Assembly (NCBI GenBank): GCA_046316025.1 | Contig: JBKCXU010000017.1 | Span: forward strand, 1 to 55,836 | DNA length: 55,836 bases | Direction of reading: 5' to 3' | Origin: JAJTHJ01 sp046316025 | Lineage (GTDB): Bacteria > Pseudomonadota > Gammaproteobacteria > Burkholderiales > Burkholderiaceae_F | Shown: piece by piece, positions 19,301-26,390 of the stretch | Position numbering within the stretch: the stretch's first letter is position 1 | Layout of the letters: every line of letters starts with the position of its first letter | The notes under the pieces: model-generated | Database searches by the model: none | What the model was told of the DNA's origin: nothing | What the model saw: only the letters and a program-made list of their open reading frames with translations | Program-made: the position numbers and the translations under genes

Positions 19301-22300
19301 ACGGCGGTAGCGCGCAGGCCGGCGACCTCAACGGCGACGGCCGCAGCGATCTCTTTGTCGGCAGCGAGCGCGCGTCGGGCGCGCAAAGCCGCCCGACGCT
19401 CTTGTTCGGCCGCGCCGATCGGGCGATCGGCAGCGTGGTCGGTGCCGGCCCCCGCGAGTTCGACCTCGGCGCCGGAACTGTCGACGCCAGCCTGGGTTTC
19501 GTGCTGGCTGGCCGCTCGGGCGATCTGGCGGACATCAACGGCGACGGTTACGACGATCTGATCGTCGAGTCCTATCGCTCGGCCGCGACGGCCGGCGCCG
19601 GCGTGGCCTATGTCGTGTTCGGGCACGCCGGAACCGCGTTCGCCAACAGCGCGTCGAATAGCGCCGCGGACGCCCGGCTTGCGCCCGCCGTGCTGGACCC
19701 CGAGCAGGGATTGATCCTCAACGCATCCGCGGGGGGCTCGTCGACCAACGTCGCCGGCCTCGGCGATCTGGATGGCGACGGCTTCGAGGATCTTGCCCTC
19801 GTGCGCAGCACCGTGTCGTCGTACGCCCTCGGATCGCAGGCCGTGTACGTCCTGTTCGGCGGCACCCTGGGCAGTGTCGACGCCGCCGGCCGGCGGGTGC
19901 TGGATGTCGCCTCGATGACGCCCAGCCAGGGCTTTGCCCTTGAAGGCGAGTTCGTCGGCGACAACCTCGGCACCAGTTTGTCCTGGGCGGGCGACGTCAA
20001 TGGCGACGGTTTCGCCGACCTGCTGGTCGGCGCGCAAAGCAACGGCGCGACGGGCTACACCGGCGCGGCCTATGTGCTGTTCGGCCGCACCGACCGGGCG
20101 CAGTTTGGAACGATCGTTCAGGGGCGCCGTATCGACCTCGATCCCGCCGAGGGGCTGAGCTTGTACGGGGGGGTCGGTAACGGGTTCGTCGGCAGCGAGG
20201 TCGCCGCGGGCGGCGACATCAACGGCGACGGCTACGACGATCTCATCGTCGCTGCCAACCAGCGCGACGACGACGGCACCGACTCCGGCCGCGCCTGGGT
20301 CGTATTTGGCGCCGACTTCACCCGTCAGGTCGTCACCGCGGGCACCGGCGGCGCCGAGGTACTGATCGGCGGTGCCGGCAACGATAGTCTGAGCGGGCGC
20401 GGTGGCGCCGATGTGCTGCGCGGCGCCGCCGGCAACGATCTGCTGAGTGTCGGGGATGCGAACTTCCTGCTCGCCGACGGCGGCGGCGGGCTCGACACAT
20501 TGGCCTTCGGTAGCGCCGGCCCCCTGCACCTCGGCGCCGAGCGCTTGCGATCGATCGAAACCATCGACCTCAGCGGGGCAGGCGCCGCGACGCTGACGCT
20601 CGACTCCCTCGCTGTGTTGGGAGTGTCGGACGATCGCGCCAACGGGTTGACCACGCTCACCGTCCGCGGCAGCGCAAACGACATCGTCCGCATCGACGAG
20701 AACGGCTGGAGCACACCGACCACCGTGACGCTGGGCGGAGTGGAGTATCGCAGCACCCTCCGCGACAATGCCCAGTTGCTGATCCAGGGGGTCGACGGCG
20801 GCGGCCCCCAGATCGTCTTCGCTGGTGCCGGCAGCGGCGGCCTGTCGACCGTCGACCTGCTGCAATCGAGCGATACCGGTGTCTCGGCAAACGATCGCTT
20901 TACGGCGGACGCCACACCCACGCTCGTGTTCACCGCACAGGCGGGCGCAGCGGTTGTCATCGCCTGGGGCGACGGCACGACGCAGGCCGTCACCGGCACC
21001 GGGGCGCAGCAGCAGGTCACGCGGGCCAGTGCCTATGCGCAGGACGGCAGCTACTCGGTGCGGGCGACGGCTACGCTCGCCGACGGCAGCACCGTCGCGC
21101 GCGACCTGGCGCTGGTGATCGACCGCGGCATCGTCAACGGCAGCTTCGACGTGTCGCGCAGCACGCCCTTTGAAGGCGGCCGCGCCGACGGCAGCGGAAG
21201 AACCTTTGTCGACCCATGGAGCCGTAATGCCAACGCCTGGACCGGTGCCGCGCTTGCGGGCGGTTTCGACTTCGATGGCGACGGTGTCGATGACTACCTG
21301 ATGGCGGCGCCGGCCTTCACCGCGTCGTCGCCCGATGGCAGTGTCGTGCTGACCCTGGGCGTGCCGGGGTTCGGGTTCGAGTCGATCCTCGACACCGCCC
21401 GTGGCCAGGCCGGCGAGGGCGGCGAGCATCGGCAACTGCGGTTCTCGAACTCGGCCGGCAATTCCAGATTTGGCGCCAGCCTGAAGGGCGTCGGCGACGT
21501 CAACGGCGACGGTTACGACGACCTGCTGCTCGGCGGGCAGTTCGGCGGCAGCTACCTCGTTTACGGGCGCCCCGTCACGGCCGATCAATCGATCAGCCTG
21601 TCGACCGCCACCGCCGGCGCACAGCGAATGTCGACCACCCTGGGCGAGGTCGGCGCGGCCGGCGACTTCAACAACGACGGCTACGACGATTTCCTTCTTT
21701 CCTCCGGCGGCAGCTCCGTGTCGCTCTATCTCGGCGCCGCCGGAACCTTGGCGCCGCCCGTGGCCGCGACCATCACCGGACTTGCCACCACCCGTGGCCC
21801 GTCGATGGCCGGGGGCTTCGACCTGAATGACGACGGCATCGACGACCTGCTGCTGGGGGCCCCGGGTCTGGCCGGCGGCGGTGGCGCCATCGTGCTGTTC
21901 GGCAGCGCCGCCGCGCCCGCCGCGACGCTGAACGTCGCCTCGCTGCTGCCGACGGCCGGTTTCGTCCTTGCCGCCGACGGCAGCGCCGATCAGCTCGGCG
22001 CTGCCGTTTCGCGCGCCGGTGACGTAAACGGCGATGGCATCGACGACATCGTCGTCAGCGCGCCGCGCGGCGACTCCAACAACGCGGTCGATTCCAACAA
22101 CGGCGAGGTCTACGTCGTCTTCGGCCGCCACGCGGACTCGGGCACCGCCTTCGCCACCACCGTCGATGGCGCCGGGCGCGCGGTACTGCGGCTTGGCTCC
22201 CTCGCGGCGAGCGCTGGCTTCGTCATCAGCGGCGCGGCAGCGGTGGATCAGTTGGGCGTATCGGTCGCCGGCGGCGGCGACTTCAACGGCGACGGCTTCG

Positions 22301-22989
22301 GCGATCTGATCGTGAGCTCGACGACCAATGGCGGGAATACCGGTGCCGCGTACGTGCTCTTCGGCGGCAGCGGCGGCTTGGGAACGCTGGACAGCCAAGG
22401 GCGGATGCGAATCGACCTGGCGAGCCTGACACCGACCCAGGGATTCCGGATCGGCGGAGAAAAGGCCGGCGATCAGATGGGCTACGCGGTCGCCTGGGCG
22501 GGCGACGTCAATCACGACGGCTTCGACGACGTGTTGTTGGGCGCGCCCGGCTGGGACAGCGTACCGTCGAACGCGACCGACTTTGGCGCGGTGCACTTGA
22601 TTTACGGGTTTGACGTCGCCGCGGCGACGACGACTTCGGCACTGGCGGTGTCCAGTCCGGACGCTGCGTCGAACGCCTTGAGCGGCGCGCCCGGGGTCAC
22701 GCTTAGCCTCAACCCGGCCGAACCGCTGCTCGACTTGTCGTCGCTCCCGACCTCCCTCGCGCCACCTCCTGCGGGCTTGGTCGCGAGCGACATCGGAACG
22801 CTGCCGACCTGGCGCGACCTTTTGCTCGAAGCGCTGGTACCCGCATTGCTCGCCGACGCTGCTTCGAATGGTGCGGACGACACCGCCCAAGTTGGCCTCT
22901 GGCCGCCAGCGGAGGCTGACGCGACTACGAGCTTCCTGTCCTGGGCACCGCCGCAGGACTTCGCGCTGTTGGAGCGAACCTACGTTTAG
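13315..22989 (+). CDS. giant secreted cadherin/FG-GAP repeat protein (3,224 aa)
   Basis: One uninterrupted frame. Residues 1-108 form a compact start (MSGTYIVRIRGANGRIREF) without a signal peptide, then a Pro/Thr linker. Residues 141-440 are three nearly identical 100-residue domains (ANDSDPDGD ... FTGTASFAYSIADGRGGTDTA). A VCBS-like domain (about 441-560) and cadherin-like domains (about 562-782 and 1045-1300, with LDINEAP) follow. FG-GAP blocks (about 915-1030, 1310-1725, 1812-2335, 2620-3100) carry about 21 DxNGDGxxD calcium motifs. One RTX-like patch (GGAGNDSLSG) lies at about 2345-2385. This is an extracellular calcium-binding adhesin or matrix-type protein; lack of a Sec signal suggests type I secretion, but no transporter genes are adjacent. 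A good ribosome site (GAGGGGA) precedes it. Confidence 0.9.
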   Translation: MSGTYIVRIRGANGRIREFPAERGTRFVLEPGDRVETAPDSGGVEIESFLQGNDLIAELSGGRVQVDVDIDNSITTVERFFLPESVLPLLGLRGLGIADWVYRDNEPGGPAYATTTPVLSPLSAPPASPPPPTTNDANRVPQAQDDSASTPQNAAVVVARSTLLANDSDPDGDALAITGIGNFVNGTAVLGSDGSVTFTPTTGFTGTASFAYSIADGRGGTDTATVAIAVTAPPPPANNPPDALDDSASTQQNTAVVLTTATLLFNDYDPDGDALAITGIGNFVNGTAVLGSDGSVTFTPTTGFTGTASFAYSIADGRGGTDTASVFITVAAPPPPANNPPDAVDDSTSTQQNTAVVVARNTLLANDNDPDGDTLTITGIGNFVNGSATLGSDGSVTFTPTTGFTGTASFAYSIADGRGGTDTANVAIAVTAPPPPTNRPPDAVGDVGAVHEEAPLAAAGNVLANDSDPDGDAVTVSGATYKGSAVALGASTTTDYGVLELEANGAYRYTLDNANATVQALGTGQTLTETVVYQVADGRGGADTAELTITIYGEDEGSPQPPRIDDQLLTIAEGLTGPLQPAASDPDGTLAALRWTIVGGTDAAFFTIDAASGALSFKTAPDYEAPADFGANNIYQLVVRVTDRLGSGLSDSGIVNVQVLDINEAPALADRAVSLYEQSDVAVTTVVGTDPDSTAPNRTLSYSIVASQGDGALFSIDAGTGALRFLNAPDFETPLDTGFGADPAGNNVYHVVVRAIDGGAPGLYDDAVVTVTVLNINEALPLSIALQDQPGNLSVGERLHFLDTTPVIEVTSSTGATVEIDWNDGRGFVPVGTASGSLDRFELDQPYLFGGKKDIVVRATLAGSPEAEVATRRFQGRLDYVYTDGNRSMYELPPSQGFVITSGGALDANTNYNETSLLRRAYALGDINGDGLGDLLFYGSGEAPTGEEPLARPLAYVVYGKGGAGFSTSLADGLAQFDLRHLDPADGFVLRGVDYQFAQQFLLASGGRDLNGDGRADFAVASLPSVGSDAGVSFTWNPGVARGTNTAANDAPVVPAQSFEQPEQRIVDLRVIAGDADNEKTRDGQFVYSIYGGADAQWFTIDATTGDLNFKQFPSFDAPLDANGDNLYEVIVAATDRAGDPDGLTGTGTVKIRVVENASDTTAPTNRPPVVWDQQFHVIENMNDPAAWTIEPPWRSNEVGAYVSFFDPDSFEQSFGLTPLIVGGPDAAKFTVPVFRGSFASWPILFTTRPDFENPTDADDPLTSQNEAGDNVYEVDVQVNDGFGGSDTARVKIFVHNAIESGTQPQAAVVFGANGTPAGAATDSLGRNVVDAARISPDVGFYVQGASAVRVVGDVDGDGIDDFFASAPNSINTPPVWDAGRTLSGWLIFGRGGGVTTWGSIDASGRRVVDPTLLAAGDALPIVTSSLSTRARFIFGDGDINGDGFTDLVLGDGAYNYSGSDRAWVLFGGDRAALGTFNASRNRNELFVDSVSPAQGFLVRGNNHPFFPIDAEFADVDGDGFDDLVLGAEYGSGTSGAAGFGTAMVIFGHAGTAFGAASGSQRLVAWASLSPNDGFIIDATTFRSFVGSGLSHADVNGDGRDDLVITGALHTFPAGQRGDVYVVFGQADRADFGTLDSLGRRVMHVPTASVDQALWLAGGRNRGAGLATTNIGDLDGDGLPEYLYSGHPDTLTPAEPGLTYPLQWDPKLFVVYSRDHAPSEVSRPSFASSDGYGYAPTMSFAARPGVTLEVDWGDGAGFVATGLTGSGATQTVSLATGYRAMLGERTIQIRTTDADGEQTLRSLNYRPGELNLEALAGNVGFTLRGAQALDGLGHSAAILGDINGDGYDDLAVALPGADLNGSNSGAVVVLFGRAGRDFGSLAASGEQLFNLGSAAAAGGLSPDDGFLIVGAGGARLGAGAWAGRGLARLGDVDGDGYDDFGVAQFAGLGNSVPSTWVIFGRDSANQPFGTIGADGRRVLTTSALVQGDALLLKGVDGGSAQAGDLNGDGRSDLFVGSERASGAQSRPTLLFGRADRAIGSVVGAGPREFDLGAGTVDASLGFVLAGRSGDLADINGDGYDDLIVESYRSAATAGAGVAYVVFGHAGTAFANSASNSAADARLAPAVLDPEQGLILNASAGGSSTNVAGLGDLDGDGFEDLALVRSTVSSYALGSQAVYVLFGGTLGSVDAAGRRVLDVASMTPSQGFALEGEFVGDNLGTSLSWAGDVNGDGFADLLVGAQSNGATGYTGAAYVLFGRTDRAQFGTIVQGRRIDLDPAEGLSLYGGVGNGFVGSEVAAGGDINGDGYDDLIVAANQRDDDGTDSGRAWVVFGADFTRQVVTAGTGGAEVLIGGAGNDSLSGRGGADVLRGAAGNDLLSVGDANFLLADGGGGLDTLAFGSAGPLHLGAERLRSIETIDLSGAGAATLTLDSLAVLGVSDDRANGLTTLTVRGSANDIVRIDENGWSTPTTVTLGGVEYRSTLRDNAQLLIQGVDGGGPQIVFAGAGSGGLSTVDLLQSSDTGVSANDRFTADATPTLVFTAQAGAAVVIAWGDGTTQAVTGTGAQQQVTRASAYAQDGSYSVRATATLADGSTVARDLALVIDRGIVNGSFDVSRSTPFEGGRADGSGRTFVDPWSRNANAWTGAALAGGFDFDGDGVDDYLMAAPAFTASSPDGSVVLTLGVPGFGFESILDTARGQAGEGGEHRQLRFSNSAGNSRFGASLKGVGDVNGDGYDDLLLGGQFGGSYLVYGRPVTADQSISLSTATAGAQRMSTTLGEVGAAGDFNNDGYDDFLLSSGGSSVSLYLGAAGTLAPPVAATITGLATTRGPSMAGGFDLNDDGIDDLLLGAPGLAGGGGAIVLFGSAAAPAATLNVASLLPTAGFVLAADGSADQLGAAVSRAGDVNGDGIDDIVVSAPRGDSNNAVDSNNGEVYVVFGRHADSGTAFATTVDGAGRAVLRLGSLAASAGFVISGAAAVDQLGVSVAGGGDFNGDGFGDLIVSSTTNGGNTGAAYVLFGGSGGLGTLDSQGRMRIDLASLTPTQGFRIGGEKAGDQMGYAVAWAGDVNHDGFDDVLLGAPGWDSVPSNATDFGAVHLIYGFDVAAATTTSALAVSSPDAASNALSGAPGVTLSLNPAEPLLDLSSLPTSLAPPPAGLVASDIGTLPTWRDLLLEALVPALLADAASNGADDTAQVGLWPPAEADATTSFLSWAPPQDFALLERTYV
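13735..14634 (+). repeat. three nearly identical 300-bp tandem repeats within the giant gene
   Basis: Units 13735-14034, 14035-14334 and 14335-14634 each encode one 100-residue domain and are almost identical over their last 180 bp, including synonymous positions. The first 60 bp of each differ more. Identity at silent sites means recent duplication or gene conversion, so the copy number may vary between strains and assemblies. Confidence 0.9.
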
Positions 22990-23091
22990 CCGGTCCCAGC
23001 GCCCGTATCCAGCCAGCGCGACGGCGCCCTGGGCTGCGGCCAAGGGCGGTGAGGCGCGCGGATCGAAAGCCCGCCAATCGCCGCAGCGGCG

Positions 23092-24567
23092 CTAAGTCCG
23101 GAGGAAGCCCAGGTCGCGCAGATTGAAATTGCGCAGGTTGGGCAATACGTCGTCCAGTTGCGTGGCGCCCAGGCCGAACCACTTGCCCAGCGTGGCCGCA
23201 TACTGATCGACCGCGACGGCCGGCAGCAGGCGGCCGGAGCCGACCTCGTCGCCGTGGTTCAGGCCCACGGTCGGGAATCGGCCGTACAGGTCGCCGCCGC
23301 GCACCGCGCCGCCCAGCAAGAAATGATGCGCACCCCAGCCGTGGTCGGTGCCGTCGCCATTGCTGGTCAGCGTGCGGCCAAAGTCCGACGCGGTAAACGT
23401 GGTGACGCTGGCGCGCAGGTCCGCGCCGTTCACATTGGCGAGCGCGCCGTCGAAGTACGCCAGCGCATGCGCCAGCTGGCCGAGCAGCCGCGCCTGATTG
23501 CGGTTCTGGCCGTCGTGCGTGTCGAAGCCGCCCAGGCTGACGAAGAACACCTGCCGTTTGGCGCCGAGCGCGCTGCGCGCGGCGATCGCCCGGGCCACCA
23601 CTTGCAGTTGCACGGCGAGCGCGTTGGTCTCGCCGTTGCCGGTGAGCGGATTGACGAACGGGGTCGGGTCGGGCACGCCGGCCGCCCCGGCCGGCGGCAG
23701 CGCCGCCGACAGCTGCGCCTCGGCGGCAATCGAGCGGGCGACGATTGCTGCGTGCTCGCCTTCCAGCAGGGCGGTGCGCTCGGCGGCGACGAGCGCATTG
23801 ACGTTTGCCGCGGCCGCGGTCGCGCCGAACAGGTTGCCGGTAAGCGCATTGATGCGCACCGGCCCGGTCGTACCGACTTGGTAGGGCGTGACCTGCCGCC
23901 CGGCCAGCCAGACCGCGCTGCCGGCTACGGAAATCGCGGTGAAGATCGCGCTGCCGTTGTTGGCGGCAATGAGGTCGGCGATCCGCCCGCCCCAGCCTTC
24001 GCGCGCGCCTTCGGTGCCGCCGGACTGCCAGGTCGACTGCTGGTCGTTGTGCGAAAACAGCCGGGCCGGCAGCGGCACGCTCTGCGCGCCGTACTGCGCC
24101 TTGCTGGTGGGCGCGATCAGCGGGCCGACGTTGGCCACCACCGCCAGTCGGCCGGCGCCCCACAGCGGCGTCAGCGGCGCCAGTTGCGGGTGCAGCGCAA
24201 ACGTGCGCCCCGCCTGTGTCGTGGCCGGCACGATGGGCAGCACACCGCCCAGCGCGGCAGGCGAGCCGGCTGGCGCGGTCGCATCGGCCGCCGTCCCCGG
24301 CGGCGCCAAGGCGATCGGCTCGGGCGCCTGCGTACGCGCCGCGGCGTAGGCACTCCACGAGGCGCTGTCGGTGGCCAGCACGGTGTTGTAGCTGTCGTTG
24401 CCGCCGAAGAGGAAGACGCAGACCAGCGCCTTGTAGTCCGGTGCGCCCTGGGCCGCAGCCGAGCCGAGCGCCGCCAGGTTGAGGGCGAGCGGTGTGCCGG
24501 CGCCGAGACCGGCCAGCGCTGCCGTGTAGCCGCAGAAAGCGCGCCGCGAGGCGTTGGGGGTGCTCAT
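23092..24567 (-). CDS. DUF1501 protein with twin-arginine signal
   Basis: The product of 491 residues starts with a Tat-type signal: NASRRAFCGYTAALAGLGAG and a hydrophobic stretch ending SAAAQG near residue 42. The mature part has DUF1501 marks: DYKALVCVFLFGGNDSYNTV, SHNDQQSTWQSG, GGFDTHDGQ and SDFGRTLTSNGDGTDHGWGAHH, which align with sulfatase/alkaline-phosphatase-like metal sites. These proteins are exported and of unproven function. The ATG at 24567 has GAGGACAGGG upstream; an ATG at 24585 would overlap the stop of the DUF1800 gene (ATGA) and adds six residues. The pair is clearly one operon. Confidence 0.9.
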   Translation of the reverse strand: MSTPNASRRAFCGYTAALAGLGAGTPLALNLAALGSAAAQGAPDYKALVCVFLFGGNDSYNTVLATDSASWSAYAAARTQAPEPIALAPPGTAADATAPAGSPAALGGVLPIVPATTQAGRTFALHPQLAPLTPLWGAGRLAVVANVGPLIAPTSKAQYGAQSVPLPARLFSHNDQQSTWQSGGTEGAREGWGGRIADLIAANNGSAIFTAISVAGSAVWLAGRQVTPYQVGTTGPVRINALTGNLFGATAAAANVNALVAAERTALLEGEHAAIVARSIAAEAQLSAALPPAGAAGVPDPTPFVNPLTGNGETNALAVQLQVVARAIAARSALGAKRQVFFVSLGGFDTHDGQNRNQARLLGQLAHALAYFDGALANVNGADLRASVTTFTASDFGRTLTSNGDGTDHGWGAHHFLLGGAVRGGDLYGRFPTVGLNHGDEVGSGRLLPAVAVDQYAATLGKWFGLGATQLDDVLPNLRNFNLRDLGFLRT

Positions 24568-24581
24568 GGTTCGCCCTGTCC

Positions 24582-26378
24582 TCATCGTTGCACCAGGTAC
24601 TCGGGGCTCGCCATCGTCAGAAAGATGGCGAGATTGACGCGGTTGCGGCGCGCCGCATCGATGGCCGCCTGGTTGCTGCCGCTGGCGGCGGGGATCGCCA
24701 CGCTCGCCACCGCATCGCGGATCTGGTTGCGGCGCGCACTCGGCAGGCTGCCGGCCGTGAGCAGCAGATCGACGCGCGCCAGCAACGCCGATGGATCGTC
24801 GGCGAGCGCCAGCTCGGCGCGATAGTCGGGCTGAATGTCGTTGCGGCTGCCGCCGCCGGGGCGACTGCCGGCGCCGTTGGCGAGTACGTTGCGCAAGGTG
24901 TTGAGGTAGCCCACCACCGAGACCTCGTTGGCGATCTGGAACTCCGGCGCCACCAATCCGGCGTCGGCGATGCGGCTGCCGGGGGGCACGAAGCCCGGCC
25001 GGTAGAAGTTGAACACCGACGGCGCGCGCATCGGCGTCTGGCCGAGCGAGGTGGCCGGGTTGTCGGTGGTCAGCATCAGAAAGCGGCCGCTGTCGGACTG
25101 CGCGCCGAAGCTCCTCATCCAGTGCGCGAGCCGCTGCACCGGCTCGCGCAGGCGGCCGAACTGCGGGTCGACGAGGCCGGCCGCGCCGCGCGCTTCGGGG
25201 TCGGTCAGCACGGCGCGCCAGACCGCGCGCAGATCGCCGCGCACGCCGCTGCCGTTGTCGTCGAAGGCCGCCGTCACCCGCGCCACATAGGCCGGGCTCG
25301 GGTTGCTGGTCACCAGCCGCTGGATCAACTGGCGGCCGATAAACGGGCCGACGTTCGGGTGGCCGAACAGCGTATCGAGCGCCACCTTCAGGCTGCCCGG
25401 CCCGTCGGGCGCGCCCTGGGCGGGGATCGTCGCGCCGAGAAAGCGCTTCTCGGCGGTCGAGTGGAACTGCGGATAGGACTGCATCGGCCGCCAGGCGCGT
25501 TCGGCGTTGGGGTTGCGGCCGAAGAAGCGGGCATCGGTGCGGTCGCCCGGGTTGGGCCCCGCGTACCAGCTCCAGCCGGTGAGCACCTTGGCCAGCCCGG
25601 CGATGTCGTTGTTGCCGTAGGTTTCGCGCGGGCGGCCATCGAACAGGCGCGGCGTGCCGTCTCGGTTCAACTCCACCAGGCCGATGGTGAACAGCTGCAT
25701 CGCTTCGCGCGCGTAGTTCTCGTCGGGCACGCGGCCGCTGGCGGCGTCTTCCTTCTGATTGCGCAGGTGCGACAGGTACAAGCCCATCATCGGATGCAGC
25801 GTCACCGCTTCGAGCAAGTTGCGGAAGTTGCCGAACGCGTGCTCGCCCAGCATGTCGTAGTACGAGGCGACGCCGAGCGGGTGATCGGCCACCGCGGAGT
25901 CCAGCGACGACACCACGAAAATCTGCGCCAGCGCCCAGGCCGCGCGCTGGCGCAAGGCATCGTCGCCGCGCGCCGCCTGCTTCCACCACGACTCCAGGAA
26001 CTGGTTCTGGCCGAGGTTGGTGCCGGCGGGCAGCGTCGTCGCCACCGCATCCAGTGTCGCCCGATGCGAGGTTTGCGGGCGGGCGAACTGCTCGGCGAGC
26101 CAGCCGTCATAGCCGATCGCCACCACGCGGTCGATATCGGGCATCGTCGGGCCGAAGGTCGCCTGCGCGAGGAAGCGGGCCGCTTCGGTCTGGGTCGGGG
26201 GCGGTGCTGGCGGGGTGGGAGTTGACGGTGTCGGTGTCGATGCCGGCGGACTGGCGCCGCTGGCCGCGGGCGGCTGCACCGAGCCTGTCGCGGACGCACT
26301 GCCGCCGCCGCCACCGCCGCCGCAGGCCGCCAGCATCAGCACGAGTAAAGTCGCCGTCCAACGGGGCAGAAGCTTCAT
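24582..26378 (-). CDS. DUF1800 lipoprotein
   Basis: The 598-residue protein begins with a lipoprotein signal (MKLLPRWTATLLVLMLAAC; lipid-bearing Cys19) followed by a run of glycines and a Pro/Ser/Thr linker up to about residue 62. The DUF1800 region has ARFLAQATFGPT, ENYAREAMQLFTIGLVELN, LTGWSW, FIGRQLIQRLVTSNPSP and SVFNFYRPGFVPPGS. DUF1800 genes are usually paired with DUF1501 genes, as here, where the downstream gene starts at or just after this stop. A membrane-anchored periplasmic or surface role is likely, but no activity is known. Its start lies only 12 nt from that of the divergent dacB-type frame. Confidence 0.92.
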   Translation of the reverse strand: MKLLPRWTATLLVLMLAACGGGGGGGSASATGSVQPPAASGASPPASTPTPSTPTPPAPPPTQTEAARFLAQATFGPTMPDIDRVVAIGYDGWLAEQFARPQTSHRATLDAVATTLPAGTNLGQNQFLESWWKQAARGDDALRQRAAWALAQIFVVSSLDSAVADHPLGVASYYDMLGEHAFGNFRNLLEAVTLHPMMGLYLSHLRNQKEDAASGRVPDENYAREAMQLFTIGLVELNRDGTPRLFDGRPRETYGNNDIAGLAKVLTGWSWYAGPNPGDRTDARFFGRNPNAERAWRPMQSYPQFHSTAEKRFLGATIPAQGAPDGPGSLKVALDTLFGHPNVGPFIGRQLIQRLVTSNPSPAYVARVTAAFDDNGSGVRGDLRAVWRAVLTDPEARGAAGLVDPQFGRLREPVQRLAHWMRSFGAQSDSGRFLMLTTDNPATSLGQTPMRAPSVFNFYRPGFVPPGSRIADAGLVAPEFQIANEVSVVGYLNTLRNVLANGAGSRPGGGSRNDIQPDYRAELALADDPSALLARVDLLLTAGSLPSARRNQIRDAVASVAIPAASGSNQAAIDAARRNRVNLAIFLTMASPEYLVQR

Positions 26379-26390
26379 CGGGGTCGATTC

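Noticed and set aside
13696..23043. A 3,115-codon open frame on the minus strand, antisense to the giant gene
   Set aside because: It is exactly codon-aligned with the sense gene, so it stays open simply because the sense gene uses no TTA, CTA or TCA codons, which are rare at this GC content. Its product is low-complexity (Arg, Ala, Val, Asp) with no domain.
23158..24825. 555-codon plus-strand frame over the DUF1501 gene
   Set aside because: It is an antisense shadow with Arg/Gln/Ala-rich content and no start-site signal.
24582..25989. Long N-terminal extension of the DUF1501 frame through the DUF1800 gene (a 965-codon frame)
   Set aside because: This stretch runs inside the DUF1800 gene in another frame and encodes Arg/Ala-rich sequence. 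The real start has a ribosome site and a Tat signal at 24567.
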